Assembly: GCF_050436995.1 (NCBI RefSeq)
Contig: NC_134747.1
Coordinates: forward strand, 9,183,501 to 9,247,500
Length of the DNA: 64,000 bases
Source: Anticarsia gemmatalis
Lineage: Eukaryota; Arthropoda; Insecta; Lepidoptera; Erebidae
Direction: 5' to 3'
The translations under genes were made by a program, and so were the position numbers. Below are positions 46,501 to 59,740 of this stretch, in pieces; the stretch's first letter is position 1, and every line of letters starts with the position of its first letter. A model generated the notes under the pieces. It ran no database searches and was not told the DNA's origin. It worked only from the letters and a program-made list of their open reading frames with translations.

Positions 46501-49500
46501 TTGATTTGCTCGAAATGTTTCTCACGGTGCTCACGAGCGAGTCAAGACATTACTGCGCTAGACATAATCGCAGCCGACCCATGAGTTACTTGCTATTGCT
46601 GCAGTGAGATTAAGTGGTTATTACCACGCCCATGTTTACGGTATAATGCAGGTAACCATACAACGGGGAAAAAATAAACTAGGACTGCGAATAAGTAGTT
46701 GGATATGTTTATTGTATCATGCGGGCAGTATCAACGTATGGTGATCAGCTGTAATGGCATCAATTATATCTGTGCGAATTAGTTGTCACTTAGCAAGATT
46801 AGAGAGCTAATTAAGTCACGGTAAGGCTGCGACACCTACTCGCGCTGGAGACGTGACTCACTGAACATCTGGCGTGTTGTAAGAGACAACAAGTCAATAC
46901 GAAACACAATCGAAAGCTAGCTCACGTCACTTAGTGGATCTATTGTTATTGACAAACGCACGTGGACCTGTCCAACACAAACGTAAAGGTCAATTAGGAA
47001 ACCAACCAGCTTTGTACTTCTATACATATACTTATGAACTATTTACATATCTCTATTTTTACTTTACATACCTATATTATCTTACCGAATATGGTTTTGC
47101 AGCTGTTATCAATAATTTATTTAACTGTATTAAAAACATTTTCCTGCTTTGTTGGATTCAGGGAACTTTGTTCCATAAATAACATTTCGTTTAAAGAATA
47201 AAAAATATAGCTCTTTTAAATTTGAAAGAGCAATAACTTATGTAATAAATTTTGAACTTTATCCGTCGCAGTATTTGCCGCACTGAAATAATGAAACATG
47301 AAAATGCCAAGACCTTAATAGAATACAAATACCAGCGGCGTGTTCTATTTGTAACGATTGTTTTGATCCATAAATACTGCATTCATAGAGCCGCGATGGT
47401 GCGGCGAGAGCAAAGCGACTACGACTAACTAAAGCGAGCTTGTTCGTTGCGATTGGCAACGAGCGTGAAATGTGGGGCGACGCAGCTGAGCCGCTCACCA
47501 GATCGATACTTGATACGCACACCGCGCTCTGAATGTCGTCGTGACCGGATTCGATGATTTATCCATGAGAGGCCAATTTTCTAAAAATAAAGAAAACTGC
47601 AATCGCCACTCAGACTCTACAGCTCAAAACAAACGGTACTAACACTGGCTATACATATACATGTTGCTATAAACAGTGATGACGACGAAGCCGGTTTCCA
47701 ACAACCATTCAAGTAGTAATAAATTATGCTTCGATGACTCACGTGTTGCCTCTGTACATCTACAATAAATTTATCTTGTAAATATTGAAAACCCAAATCA
47801 GCAGTAGTAGTCGAGTTATTTGTAGTAAACGTCACAATGAAAGTTAGAACTAAGATTTGTGCTAAAACCAGAAAGGATTTGTATCAATAGCAACCGAAAT
47901 TGTCAATGGAAAAATGAAATAAGCTTGTATCATAACAAACCAAACAGATTTAGTAAACATCACATGAACCGTCTTACATAAAAGGTGGTAAAAAGAGATG
48001 TGACGTGATAATATAAACACGTAGAACATTTAAAATAATACCAAGTTCGAGGTCGGCTACTTTATCATTGTTAACAAGGCGCCCGGCTGTGACGTGATCT
48101 GGATTCCCTAGCCATTTTATGGTGCGCGTCGCCGGCACTGGCCCGTACTGCCTACAAACAACAACGCCGGGCCCAACATAACAAACCGTCCACCTGCACT
48201 TTCACTTGTTTGTTTTCATTGTATTTAATCATTTACTAAAAAGCGGTTATGGGAAATTCGTACATTAACTCAATTGAGGAAGTGTAATTTTGACCAGATA
48301 CTATGTTTAAATCGCATGTCTAACAAGCATTTTCTCTCGAAAAATAACCAAGAGCTAACAAAAAAGAAAGAATATTTCGTAGTTCATCGCGTAATACCCG
48401 TGATTTGAAACAATCTTATTTTTTTGCAGAGAAATTTCGCCACAATCATCAGCAGTCACGCGAGTACACACAATTTTCTTACTTCAGATTGTTTAATTTA
48501 ACCATTTTTATTAATGGCAAAGATTAAAACGTAATAGGTCCTGGCAATAAGAGGAAATGATTCAATTAGTTCAGGTCATCAAGTGGCATTTGATGACGGA
48601 ACAGAGCGGTCACTTAGTAAGATTTGTCTGATGAGGCGTGACAGCCTGCGGCCATTATAATAAATAGTTGCACTGAGAAGCCGGCTCTAGTCCGTTATCC
48701 GTCACGCTTCGAACCACAATCCGAACGGCAATAAATCAGTTTCGGTTTTTACTTCGCGAGAAAATAATATCCGTTTCATATGTTACAAATATCTTCATAT
48801 TGTACGTGTCATCATAACTATTTAGTTATCGTTCCATTTCGCCGATGTTATTGCTATTATGTAATTAATTGTTAGAAAGTCGATTAATTATCTGTCGTTT
48901 TTCTTACTAATTAATCATGGACGATACATGGTTCCAAATACCGAGAAGTCCTTGTAGAGACTACTCTACAATATAGATTAATTGATATGAATTAAATATC
49001 AGACATTGGATACCCTTTTGATTGCAACAGAAATACATATTATATTATAGGGTGGCATGATCTAGCTATAACCATTTACATTCCAAAATCCGTTTGCAAC
49101 TAATTATACTCGTACTTAACAATTAATCTAAAATCAGCATTTAGATCCAAATTATGGGTCATGCAACATGCTGTAAAATACATGCTTAGTTTCAAAATAT
49201 AAAGTTAAGGAAGCAGAAATGATACCGAGCGCATGTCGAACAAAGTCAGAGAAATATGCAAAATTGTAGGAGAAAGCATCATTAGTAAGGGCAGTTTATC
49301 TCATGATTCACTTGGTTTAATTATTTCATAGCCTGTTATATCAAGAATGTTGTATTGCTCTTATGAGCGATCTAAACATTCTCATATTATTCTATCAACA
49401 TTGTTCATCTGATGCAGCAAAGAAGTTATGAATAATAAGTACGTATGATGCATGTGTTTTGTGGTTAATTTAGTTGAATTATGAAGGCGTGTGCCGACCT

Positions 49501-52500
49501 TGAGCGAGGCTCGCTTCGTTGCACCCGCCAGTTCCGGCCTGCCTCGTCTCGGTCCAAATATACTACCACTAACAGATATATTTATTCAACGTTACTCAAA
49601 TAATTACATAACTTTTAAGCTCATAAAACATACGATAGATCTAAAGTATCCATTTAGCCTGTAATTGCATTATATAACGCGTACGGAAGCTCCACTCATG
49701 GACCATTAAATGATGTCGTTTACTTCATGGAGTTGAATTTACACTCATTAATCTCTCTCGTACTTTAAAGAAGTCTGAGTGACAGTTTAAACGAAAGTTG
49801 GAGATGTTACTTTGTATATTAAATGCTATATCATAAATTGGTGAAAAATCCTCTTCGGCAATCAATTACCCTTAACAGATAGGGGCACGTAAGAATGGTG
49901 CTGTCTGAGATTTTAGTGTTGTCGTGCTCATTATAATAAAAACAATTGTGTAAACATAGTAGTGTATCTAATATATAATATAAAATTATTCATGGGATGT
50001 ACCGGAGCACACATTAATGAGACTAACCAGTATGACCTCGACCCCAGGGCCGGCGTCAAACCTGCGCTAAGAGAATGAAGTCGCGTGAAAACTAATTAAA
50101 CTTTGACCTGCCTACTTTAGAATTATCTCCGACAAGCATCTTGATATTGAATAAACAGCTATTAATAACATTAAAGTCTTTGGGGGTTCAGATGAGTAGA
50201 AAACTTGCTAAGGTGAGGAAAAATGTATTTTTATGGAAGACTTACCAAAAGGGAGGCTGTGAACCATAAATAATGAGATAGATGTAAGCGACGGAGGGTC
50301 ATCTTTTTATCTCGCTACTTTACGACGCCGAATGCGTCACAAACACCCGTTCAGAGGCACCGACGTTTAATATATTGAAAGTATTTCTAGTTAAAGTTAT
50401 CGAACTTATTAATAGAAAAAAGTCTTTAAGAAAATCTCGTGACGACTACGCGTTTTTTCACGGATCATGCTATGAATAATAGATCGAGCAATGATCGCGC
50501 GCCGGGTAATATTATATCATTACACAATCGTTAGAACACGATGAATAGATAAAGAAACATTTAATTGTAAATTATTATGCGTAATCTAAGCATCAAATTG
50601 TCTTAAACGTACAATTTTCCTTGCCTGCGTGATTATAAATCAATCAAATGTCAATTATTTCTTTTAGTAGCATTTAAACGACTGAAAGTTTCTGTACTGT
50701 TCTTTAACTAGTGTTGAAGAAACGTGCACACGTACGACTCAGGCGTAGGGCATGGTTCCCAAGGGATTGGGAATGTGGGGCGTATGTGCTCTTTACATTC
50801 AACACGCATTAGCAGGAACTCACAACCAACGTGCCGGGGACGTCGACAGAAATTAATGTACAACTTAATTATGGCGGGTAATTCACAACCGACCTTTTAA
50901 TACCGCGTGTCAAGCTATGCAGCTATTGTAAAGTGAATAGAACTGCGCATTATTTCTGTAATGATGGCGTCATTCGGACCCGAGTTGATGGCATCATGTA
51001 CCTACTGACTCACGATTCAATTTACGTTCCGCATGACATCTAAGCGTATTACCATCTGTGTTTGTTTGTAAACACTACTATCTTTCAGTATGTTCCACGC
51101 CTCAGTTTTGTAATCTTATCTAACGATATTTTACCTAACTTCAAAGCTAAATAGATACATAATCTACAGAAATCAAGCACAACTACGATCGTGTATATCA
51201 TCCATGAGGTGAGCAAAAATATCTTCCACGTTAGTAGAGACGCCAATCTAATTTTCTTCGTATGTGCCTGAAGCTCATGTAAATGCCGTACGAACTTTTA
51301 GAGGCGAACACGTAACGTTACAGTTAAGCCATGTAATTTATTTTAATTTCCCCGGAGACTAATGATATCCTTAAAAGCTATTTCGGTTCCTGGCACAGTA
51401 TCGTATTTCTTGAGTAATTCCAACTTTTGAATCTATTTTTAAAAGTGTTAATTTGATTTCGCATTGATTTATTATAGAACTCGGAGAGAATATTAAGCAT
51501 AATTTGTGAAATAATTTTGTTTGGAAGTGCTGCTATTGAGTCGGGGCGGGTGGAATTAATACTCACCTAACGAATTCTAATTTAAGGAATAAGATAAGTT
51601 TATTTGTAGTGAGAGTTCTAATAATTTAAAGGATCGTGTTCTTTCGAGCACTATCGTAGACCTTATGGCTCACCAAATGTATTATGTTTGAATGTGATAG
51701 GGGTGAAACTGTAGCCGTTTATCGGACACAGTTCTAGTCCGGAGCATAATAAATGCGAATCCTTAGCGGGAACATATCGACGCTACGGAGCTGGGCTTAG
51801 ATGGTTCTTCGTTCTCAAGGAAATACCGGACGTGCCCAGTGATAAGGAAACAGTAACTTATTATATAATGCATTATGTAAATAATTACATATGTATTTCT
51901 ATTTATGTAGTGTTAAACAAAAACTGCAAAGGAGTCGGTAAAAATATAAATAAGGATGTAATTTATTAATCTTCAAATAATGTGTCCGCCTAAATTCGTC
52001 GTTTATGATCACGAGACGTCGTGTGCCTATTATTCAACTTTTATTCCAAGTATTTTAAATATCTGAGCTTCAAAACTCGTCCATTGCTATTCATAAAAGG
52101 CACGAAGTGAAGATGGTTACAGTAATTCAAATAAGAAATTAATCAAAATCTGTCAAAATAAGGTACCACGTCTTTCACCTGGCAATAAAGAGATAAAGGA
52201 AATTCGGTTAGGCAAGTTCTATTCTAGTCTCCAACACCTACAATAGATTTTAATATATTTTTATTGTCAGAGTTCTGAGCTTTACGAAACGAAAAACCTT
52301 TATCTATAGAAAAGCTTTTTGCGAAAGATTCACAGTTCGTTTTATTAATACCATTGTTATCGAGTCTAAAGTATGAAGCGTAGTTTTAAATTGGTTATGA
52401 TTTTCATGAATCATTCGTAGAGGCAATTTTGTAGAGTTACAATGGGTTACGCAGACAAGCGAAGTTAAACAGCTTATTCGTAAAAAAGAAATTGTTTTCT

Positions 52501-53002
52501 TTTCTTATAAGGCAGTAACAAGACCCGCGTAGACATCCAGTTTCCGAACCCTTAAAACAAGTTGAAACAAAGCAATATCCGTAGACTTCAGAACTACATC
52601 CGTCGTAACATATACCTAAACATTATATTAACCTTTTATTCGACAGACAGTCAATATGCGTATAGTAACTAGGCTCTACATTGTGTCAGATTTCAACCAA
52701 ATCCATTCAGGCGTTCTGAGGTAGATATCCATTCACACGCATTAGTAATATGACAGCTATCTGTCTGTATTACAATACAGTCATGTCTACTTTAAATTGT
52801 ATGATATTTCCTGCTTTGTTAGTGATCAACCTAGAGTTTAAGAGGTATCTTTTATTTACTTCAAATATTTCGATCGCGATGGCAACGTCCACCGTCTCCT
52901 GGCTCCGTCAAAATATGACGCTAATATCAATTAGTCTTTTTAAAAAAGAGTGCCGTGATCGTAATAAACATTAAGGACCTTTTCTTTGCTTGTTCACGTT
53001 TG
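40522..53002. other. Long non-coding, repeat-poor stretch
   Basis: AT-rich unique sequence. Small GC-rich blocks occur at 45070-45104, 47395-47525 and 49490-49560. A pair of ACAATATTGT palindromes lies at 45733-45742 and 45762-45771. The longest open frame (45314-45592, minus, 92 codons) has a hydrophobic segment but no supporting splice or start context. No recognised gene. Confidence 0.5.
45070..45104. promoter_or_regulatory. Short GC-rich block
   Basis: A run of CpG-rich sequence of about 35 nt; role unknown. Confidence 0.15.
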
Positions 53003-53035
53003 TTCGCTTGTACACGTTTCTCGTGTACAAGCGAA
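53003..53035 (+). repeat. Perfect 14-bp hairpin
   Basis: TTCGCTTGTACACG, a 5-nt loop, then CGTGTACAAGCGAA. An extra direct near-copy of the arm (GCTTGTTCACGTTT, 13 of 14 matching) precedes it at 52988-53001. Confidence 0.85.
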
Positions 53036-54794
53036 ACTAAAAAAAATCCTAGGCTATTTTATGAATTCTTCACGTATACAATCATAAATATGACGGTCGT
53101 AAACTTTGAAACCTGTTGAAGAGCTGCAATATACTGGAATAGGTAGTAAGCATAGTCGTATAATGGGGAAGGCAAAGGCGAGCCTGTCCGCCAGACGACC
53201 TCATCCCGTCGCTATTGTAACAGCGCCTGCCGCTCATCAAATATGTACTGCATCGCCTGAAAGAACGCACAGTGCACTCTATCTTTAAGCCTGTCTCTCA
53301 CCATCAACACGCCTCACCTTATCATCACCGATAACTGATAGTTTTTGCGCAGACATCGCACTTATTAATAGCTAACGGCCCGTAACGGTTCTCAACTTTC
53401 ATGCTTTCTCACATAATTTTGTAAAACCTGTTTTCATTGTGTAATTGCTGTTTCTGAACCGGTCAGGATCGTGCAAAAGGGGTTCATGGTAACAAAAACC
53501 TGTACGATCTGTCTCTACAACGTTTAGATGCAGAGATTTATCGAAGGTGAATAGGGTAGAGTCGCTTACGTACAATGCATAACCTGCTGTTGCGAGTTGT
53601 TCTAACATACAACAGATTACATCGGCGGTACTCTTTTCTTCTTTATTATATTGAGTCTCTTTTATAGCTGAATATATTAAATATCCAGCGCAGTAAATGT
53701 TATCGCGATACAACACCGCAAATCGATCTTTAGAAAGCTTTCATTATCTAATCAGATTCATTATCATAAATTTACAAATATTATGTGCTTAATATTTAGC
53801 ATAATCATGTATAAATTATGCTGTCTGAAAGTTATGCAATTTATAGGTGATTATAGAAATCAGATTTATTCTAATTCTTGGCGATATAGATACAATACGG
53901 AGATATTTATTCGTAAAGCCTTGTCTGAACGTTTAAAGAATAAAACATAATAAATCCATAACATTTTTTCAAGGTTTGCTTCTTAAAAGATATTTAAATA
54001 GTATCTATAAATGTACGCAAAAGCCTTTTTGGTTTTACGAGCATTATCCATTTTCGTACTTACGAGCGCATTCATCCCACGCTTTAGAAATTTCGCTACC
54101 GTCTAAAAGGAAACCTTTCTTTAAGGTTCTAAAGTCATCCAAATTAAAACGCTTTCGAAATAATATTATTAGAAGCCACAAAATAAAAACTTTGTTTACT
54201 TCCTGATAGTTAACTAAACGTGATACTGCAGGAAGTTTACCCTTTTTTATTTAACTACAATACGCTACATTTCTACTCTACTTAATAAATCGCTACTGAC
54301 TGCAGGAAGGAAAATAAAAGAGAAAAAAATATCATAAACAATAAACATACAAACGAAATCGTGTATCAAATAATAGGGTCTTTATCGAAAAAAGTTCACT
54401 TACCCATACTATTTTTTCATCCGGAAAATAGTTGGAGGATGATAAGATCAGATAGCGCACATCGAGCAGTCACCACAGTGCATATTCCCAAGGTAAACAA
54501 AGATTACGTAAACGCAATCCCACGCACGCACGTCACCCGATCGATTTTCAAACTTTCGAATACGCCCACTTACATTTTAAAGAATTACTTAGTAAGACCT
54601 GCTCCCACAGCTCAACACCACATCCACAACACAATCTAACCAAAGTCTTTTGTGCCCTTGAAATCGTACAGGTTATGTTATCGATAAAGCACAACACGCG
54701 CACTGACAGTTCGAGCAAACAATCACAGGTCAAGTTCGGAGCCGGTCTCTACAATTGTAAATGAAAGAGCCTGTCTTTTGGTTAAAGTTAATGA
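53036..54794. other. Non-coding stretch with one protein-like ORF
   Basis: Mostly AT-rich. The minus-strand open frame at 53399-53716 is listed separately; otherwise nothing recognised. Confidence 0.5.
53399..53716 (-). CDS. Unassigned ORF fragment, possibly a remnant
   Basis: About 105-113 codons open on the minus strand, bounded upstream by TGA and with no ATG near its start, so if real it is an internal exon or a decayed gene. Composition is more protein-like than the neighbouring ORFs, with five Cys, a YxKEEKST stretch and balanced charges. The order of YSA, YNKEEKST and a later Leu/Ala-rich helix loosely recalls the RNase H part of LTR-retrotransposon polyproteins, but the catalytic residues cannot be placed. 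No function is assigned. Confidence 0.25.
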   Translation of the reverse strand: MLYRDNIYCAGYLIYSAIKETQYNKEEKSTADVICCMLEQLATAGYALYVSDSTLFTFDKSLHLNVVETDRTGFCYHEPLLHDPDRFRNSNYTMKTGFTKLCEKA

Positions 54795-54839
54795 ATGCTA
54801 TTGATAACAGGTCGCGTGAATGGTGAATTGCACGGCTGC

Positions 54840-55025
54840 GACGTGTTTCGGAGGTCGGCGAAGCAGTCGTCGTATGGCGAGGTCGGCAGCGACGCTCGTC
54901 CCCCCGTGGTCAGGCGCCGACTGAGTGAGCCGCGAGGGCGCCGCGGACCGAGTGCCGAGGACGAAGCCCCGCGCTCCGCCGCCGACGCGCCGTGCCGTCG
55001 AGTGCGCGCGCCTATCCGCGCCACC
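54840..55025. promoter_or_regulatory. CpG island, candidate promoter or first exon
   Basis: The longest GC-rich block in the window, about 185 nt, open in one plus and two minus frames. On the minus strand a TCAGT initiator-like motif lies at 54920-54924. Being open in several frames is expected of GC-rich DNA, so coding is not shown. A 5' exon or promoter of a transcript extending out of view is the best guess. Confidence 0.35.
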
Positions 55026-56312
55026 ATAACATCCCAAATTATTTATTTTGATACAACATCACTGACTAATAATAGTATTCTTTGCCCTTTTGTTTAGGTG
55101 TAATCAGAACAGCCGGAGATTCACATGTAACTTAAATATAACTTAACATGAACTTGATTAAAGAAGCTAATGCTAGTGACTGTAGCTAGAACACTGGAGT
55201 ATAATCAACATTTAATTATGCGTTAATAAATTCGGTACAATAATATAGGAAGTACTAAGCTACTTTTGGCTTCACGATATGTTAACTTATTGTTAACACC
55301 TATACCTATTCGATACTTCTAATAAGAGATTAATGATATAATTTAGAAGCTAGTTTCAGCTATAAGTTCAAATGGACATCAGATCGTCTATATAATAATT
55401 ATCATTCAACATAATAATATTAACTTATTGGGTTTCTACGAGGAAATAGTTATAATTGTGATATATCACAATGCCAAAACTGAATACCTGAAAAAGTTCT
55501 GATTTTATTGAATATAAATTAAACATTTCATTTGAAAAATGAAGTTTCACACTTTGATAAATTAAAAAAGACGCGCTTAATATCATATAATAGAAAATGC
55601 ATAACACCACGACGCAATACTTTTTAAGCCACAAATATAAATTTTCCTTTGCCTATAAAAATCAGGATTGGCTCTGAAGCTTATCGACACCACGCACTCT
55701 TGCATAATAATAGATGATAAATAATATTTGTTAGGAATTTTCTTCGATACATGAGAGGGAGGAAAAGAGTCACTGGGTTCTGTCAGGCTCAGGGGCAGGT
55801 GATTGAGTCTTTATCGCCGCCGACGGGGCCCGAGGGTGCAGCCTGCGTCCATGTCACTCTTACTTCCCCATTCATTTATCATAAAGCCAGTTATCGAGAG
55901 TTTCCTCCAACACACTCTTTACAAGAAGCAATGGGGAAACAGTTAAGTAGCCATTTTATGCGATCCGATTACAATTATATTACAATGTATAAAAACATTA
56001 AATAAATAAATATCAGAAACAATAAAAATCCTTCACCATACATCTAGAACAATAGAACACTTAAAACAAAACTGCTCTACCTTCTGACTCTCATAAAATT
56101 TCACGTTGGTGTTTTGTGTTTGTTGTACCGAAGAATAATGTTCGTTGGTTAATGGCAGGTAAGGTAAGAGGGAGGCAGGTAGTCGAGCGAGGATGCTGTC
56201 TCACAGTCTCACAGGGTAGCCCACTAACCTGAGTGTTCCAAGAACCGGCCGCTCTCCGCCGACTGCGCGCCGGCGAGACTTTAACTTGATAAACGCACAA
56301 ATAATAAGCGGC

Positions 56313-56354
56313 ATCTGGCTTATAGGGCACCGTTGCATGCCCTATAAGCCAGAT
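56313..56354 (+). repeat. Perfect 17-bp hairpin
   Basis: ATCTGGCTTATAGGGCA, an 8-nt loop (CCGTTGCA), then the exact complement. Because of the palindrome, both strands encode a similar peptide (WLIGH..PYKPD) in open frames, which is an artefact of symmetry. There is no extension of pairing beyond 17 bp, so it is short for a pre-miRNA. Confidence 0.88.
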
Positions 56355-57420
56355 AGCCAACAGTACCACTTACCATACTCCACTTGCTTCTACACAAACG
56401 TATTAAACTTTACCATCAGGCTTTCATTACATATCAACGCACAAAAACTAACTCTACAATCTCAATAAACATACACATATTATTTAAATAAGATCAGAAT
56501 GAACATACATTACGATAGATTTTTACAGTAAGCACTAAACAGGCAAGAATATCGTGAATCAAATTATTACATCGACTAGTAGTCTTGCGTCGTGCTTATA
56601 AACATACAGATTTTCACAAAGCTATAAATATCATCCGCGTGTCAGTTTTCAACAAAGTATATTTTCATAAAATATGAATTTCCCCTGCCCCTTTAGGGGC
56701 CATGCAATAGATCGCGAATAAAGGGGCCCAGACTCCCTCAATCATCTCATACCCAATATGTAGATACATTTAAAAATGTTGGTCTTTTCACAATCAACCA
56801 TGCAAATTTAACATATTTAGAGATATACCAGGATTCATGTACTGGAAATACATACAGATCTGTTTGATAAATCAACACAAGAGACTTTACTGAGGTACAG
56901 AAATATGTGTAACTACTATCTACAATCTATGCGGCACTTTAATGTCCAAAATGTATTAAAGAATATATCCGTAATGGACTCATAAAATATATCGAGTTTA
57001 TAGCAAATCAATAAGCAGTATAGTGAATTACAAACACAGCTAAAGCGCCAAAGCTAACGGTAGAGCTCATCTGCTGGTCATTTCCTGTTCAGACGCGGTT
57101 CAGACGCCGCGTATCCCTAAATATAGACCTAATATTGCAAATCGATAGCACGGAAACTATGTGGCTCCGTACGCTAGCAGGTTCTATCGTACGAAACGTC
57201 AGATAAATAGATTAAACGCTCATTCAACTATACTTATGTAATAATCTCATTCAACCCGTAGACGCAGCTCGTGTTTGTAAACATTGCAATGTAGATAAAA
57301 CTCAGACTGTTTACATTCGCTCAACAGGAATAAGTTGTTCTAAACTGTTGTTGCATTGTGAGTGTGCGGCTCTTATTCATCTTAAACCTTTTCAGATGCA
57401 GGGTTTAATTCTCGCCAGAC

Positions 57421-57508
57421 GAATGCAGCGGCGCGCCGCCGGCCGCCGCCCGCCGCGCTGGGAGACATAAAAACGTTCATTTGCATTGGTGCTCCCGCCG
57501 CGGAGCCG
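57421..57508. promoter_or_regulatory. CpG island with octamer motif
   Basis: Two CpG-dense blocks (57426-57466 and 57491-57508) flank an ATTTGCAT octamer (57479-57486), a POU-domain binding motif. The minus strand is open for 72 codons. Regulatory or promoter function is likely by composition only. Confidence 0.3.
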
Positions 57509-59717
57509 GTATTTATCCAGTGTTACAATACCGCATAATAAGAGAACCCCGTAAGCTTTGACGTCTGACGCAAACCCATTTAAAAATCCTTTAAATATAT
57601 ACGCGAGCACTCACGGGACTAACTAATTAGCTGATTATGTTAACTGACGTTACTAAAACCAATATAGACATGCAACGTTTTACACATGCGTATAAATTAT
57701 GTCTAAATGTTTGATACCGGAGTCGGCAATTAAATGGACAGTAAATTGCTACCGACTGTAACTGGGACATGACACGCTCCTAATATTACGTTGTATGAAC
57801 GTATCACACATGCAACATAACCAGATTACGAGATTAGTGTAGTAATACTTAACAATTTACAATACTTGTTACTACAGAGTGTTACTGTATGAACGTGATA
57901 CTACATTGTTGCAGGATCAAAACAATAAAAAAATAAAAATAGCATGGGCTCAATCAACATCATAATTTACGTACTAGAGATTGGGTATGTGATAAATTAC
58001 CCAGGCGTTACAGTGCCGTTATTTAAATTAGTAATGCTGTAAACACATTAAATAAAAACCTGAAACGCTACCTACAACAGTAAGCTGAAGTATTCGAGTA
58101 ACGTAGCAAGTTTCGTCCAATGTCCGGCGGTTGCACTTTTCCGCATTCCACTGCGCCATAACCAAAACATTTTATTGTTGTTTCTGTAGCACATGTCCTG
58201 CGATCGCCGTTACTTACAGACATTAAGTGTCCGCTCCATGACTCCCCTTGCCCATGAGCCCAAGGTAACATAACAAACAGTAATAACAACTTATCTTCAT
58301 CGCCTGTTTCATTTCCGTGTCCAACTTATCGCCACATTTCAGGGCACTATGTACCCTCCTTTGTTGTAATACATATGCCACCATAAACTTGCCCACGTTA
58401 CTGCGATACACTCAAATATTAATCTTGTTCTTTATTTTGATAGGGACAGTTGTAAAATAACCAACAATTTATTGCAGCACTTCGGGAATATATTACGCAT
58501 TTGTAGGTAATATAATGTTCTCCCAAGTGGTTGGTTTTCGTCCTACCAAAATGTACTGTTAATATAATACTGAAGCCCTAATGTTATTTGTCGCTTAAAT
58601 AATAAGTATGTAGGAATAGCCTTGATTTAGGTCTAGAATTGCTCACAACATATACACATTAAGAACAATACTTCGTAATGCTATATGCTTACTTTCTTTA
58701 TGACCAATTAATGTTGTAAACTGCAGTGCAGAAAAATGAAAATGCGTAAATTGTAGAATGGTGTTGAAGAATCCCGTGCTGAAGATGTAAGTCTATTAAC
58801 TAGTATATAAGAAACGGCTTTATACCTTAGAACGTTACGTGACATCGTTGTCGGCGCTATCTCCCTTATCGCTGTAGTGGTTATAGTCGGGGAGATCGCC
58901 TCAAGTGCCGGTCGTGATTTAGTGGCCATTTTTCATGTGTTTCATTGCACGTGGCCCAACCTGAGCGCCTGCCGTGCTCTGCGCCGCTCCAAGCCCCGGC
59001 TCTCCACCGCAATCAATTGAACTACTGTTTTTATTGCGCACTCCAACATATACAAAACTATTGTTCTGTTTTTCTTTTATGTACACGTTTGATCTCGATA
59101 GCTATTGGATTTTTGCAGGTTTTTATTACGAAATAAACTGTATTTAAGTCTCAGCCCAAGCGATAAAACAATTTGTCAATTTTAGAGGCAGCCACCTGAA
59201 ACAGTATGCTAGCTAAAGGTTAACCCGCGCCAGGTATGAGTAATTGAGTGCCTAATGACCACGAAATTCCTGCGTTTGTCACGTACCAACCCCTAAAATC
59301 TATTTTAAATACTTGGATAGTTAACGCGACAATCTTTAATGAAGTATTTTTCGATTATATTGTACATTTCGGGTAACAATGTTGTATTGTTGCACATGAG
59401 TGGTACCAATATTACGGAACAAGCCATTAGAAAACCAATGCAAACATATCTGTACTACAACATCCCGAAGATACTAACATATGAGAGGCCCACATCAAAG
59501 GCCCCCATAATATGTATTAATAAAAAACTAATGCTACGTTATTAGATTAGGAAGAAACAAACATGGTTTACACAGATCTACTTTTATCCTCGATGCCCGA
59601 ATTTCTGAAAAGGGATCTGTTTGAATAATGTACAACTTTGAAAGGGAATTGTGGAAAATGCACAAGCGAAATTCATTTTAGCGCGGGAAATGAAAAAATT
59701 GCGTCTGTTTCTGGAAC

Positions 59718-59740
59718 GGGCCGGGATGGGCTGGGCCGGG
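59718..59740 (+). other. G-quadruplex motif (plus strand)
   Basis: Five GGG runs separated by exactly two nt each (loops CC, AT, CT, CC), i.e. a 5-nt period over 23 nt. Short equal loops favour a very stable quadruplex. Confidence 0.8.

Noticed and set aside
52816..52842. Short match (about 21 of 24 nt) to the minus strand of the SINE 3' end
   Set aside because: Similarity stops abruptly on both sides; too short to call a copy.
56091..56468. Opposite-strand ORFs sharing a WLIGH..PYKPD peptide
   Set aside because: The shared peptide is a consequence of the perfect palindrome at 56313-56354, not of homologous genes.
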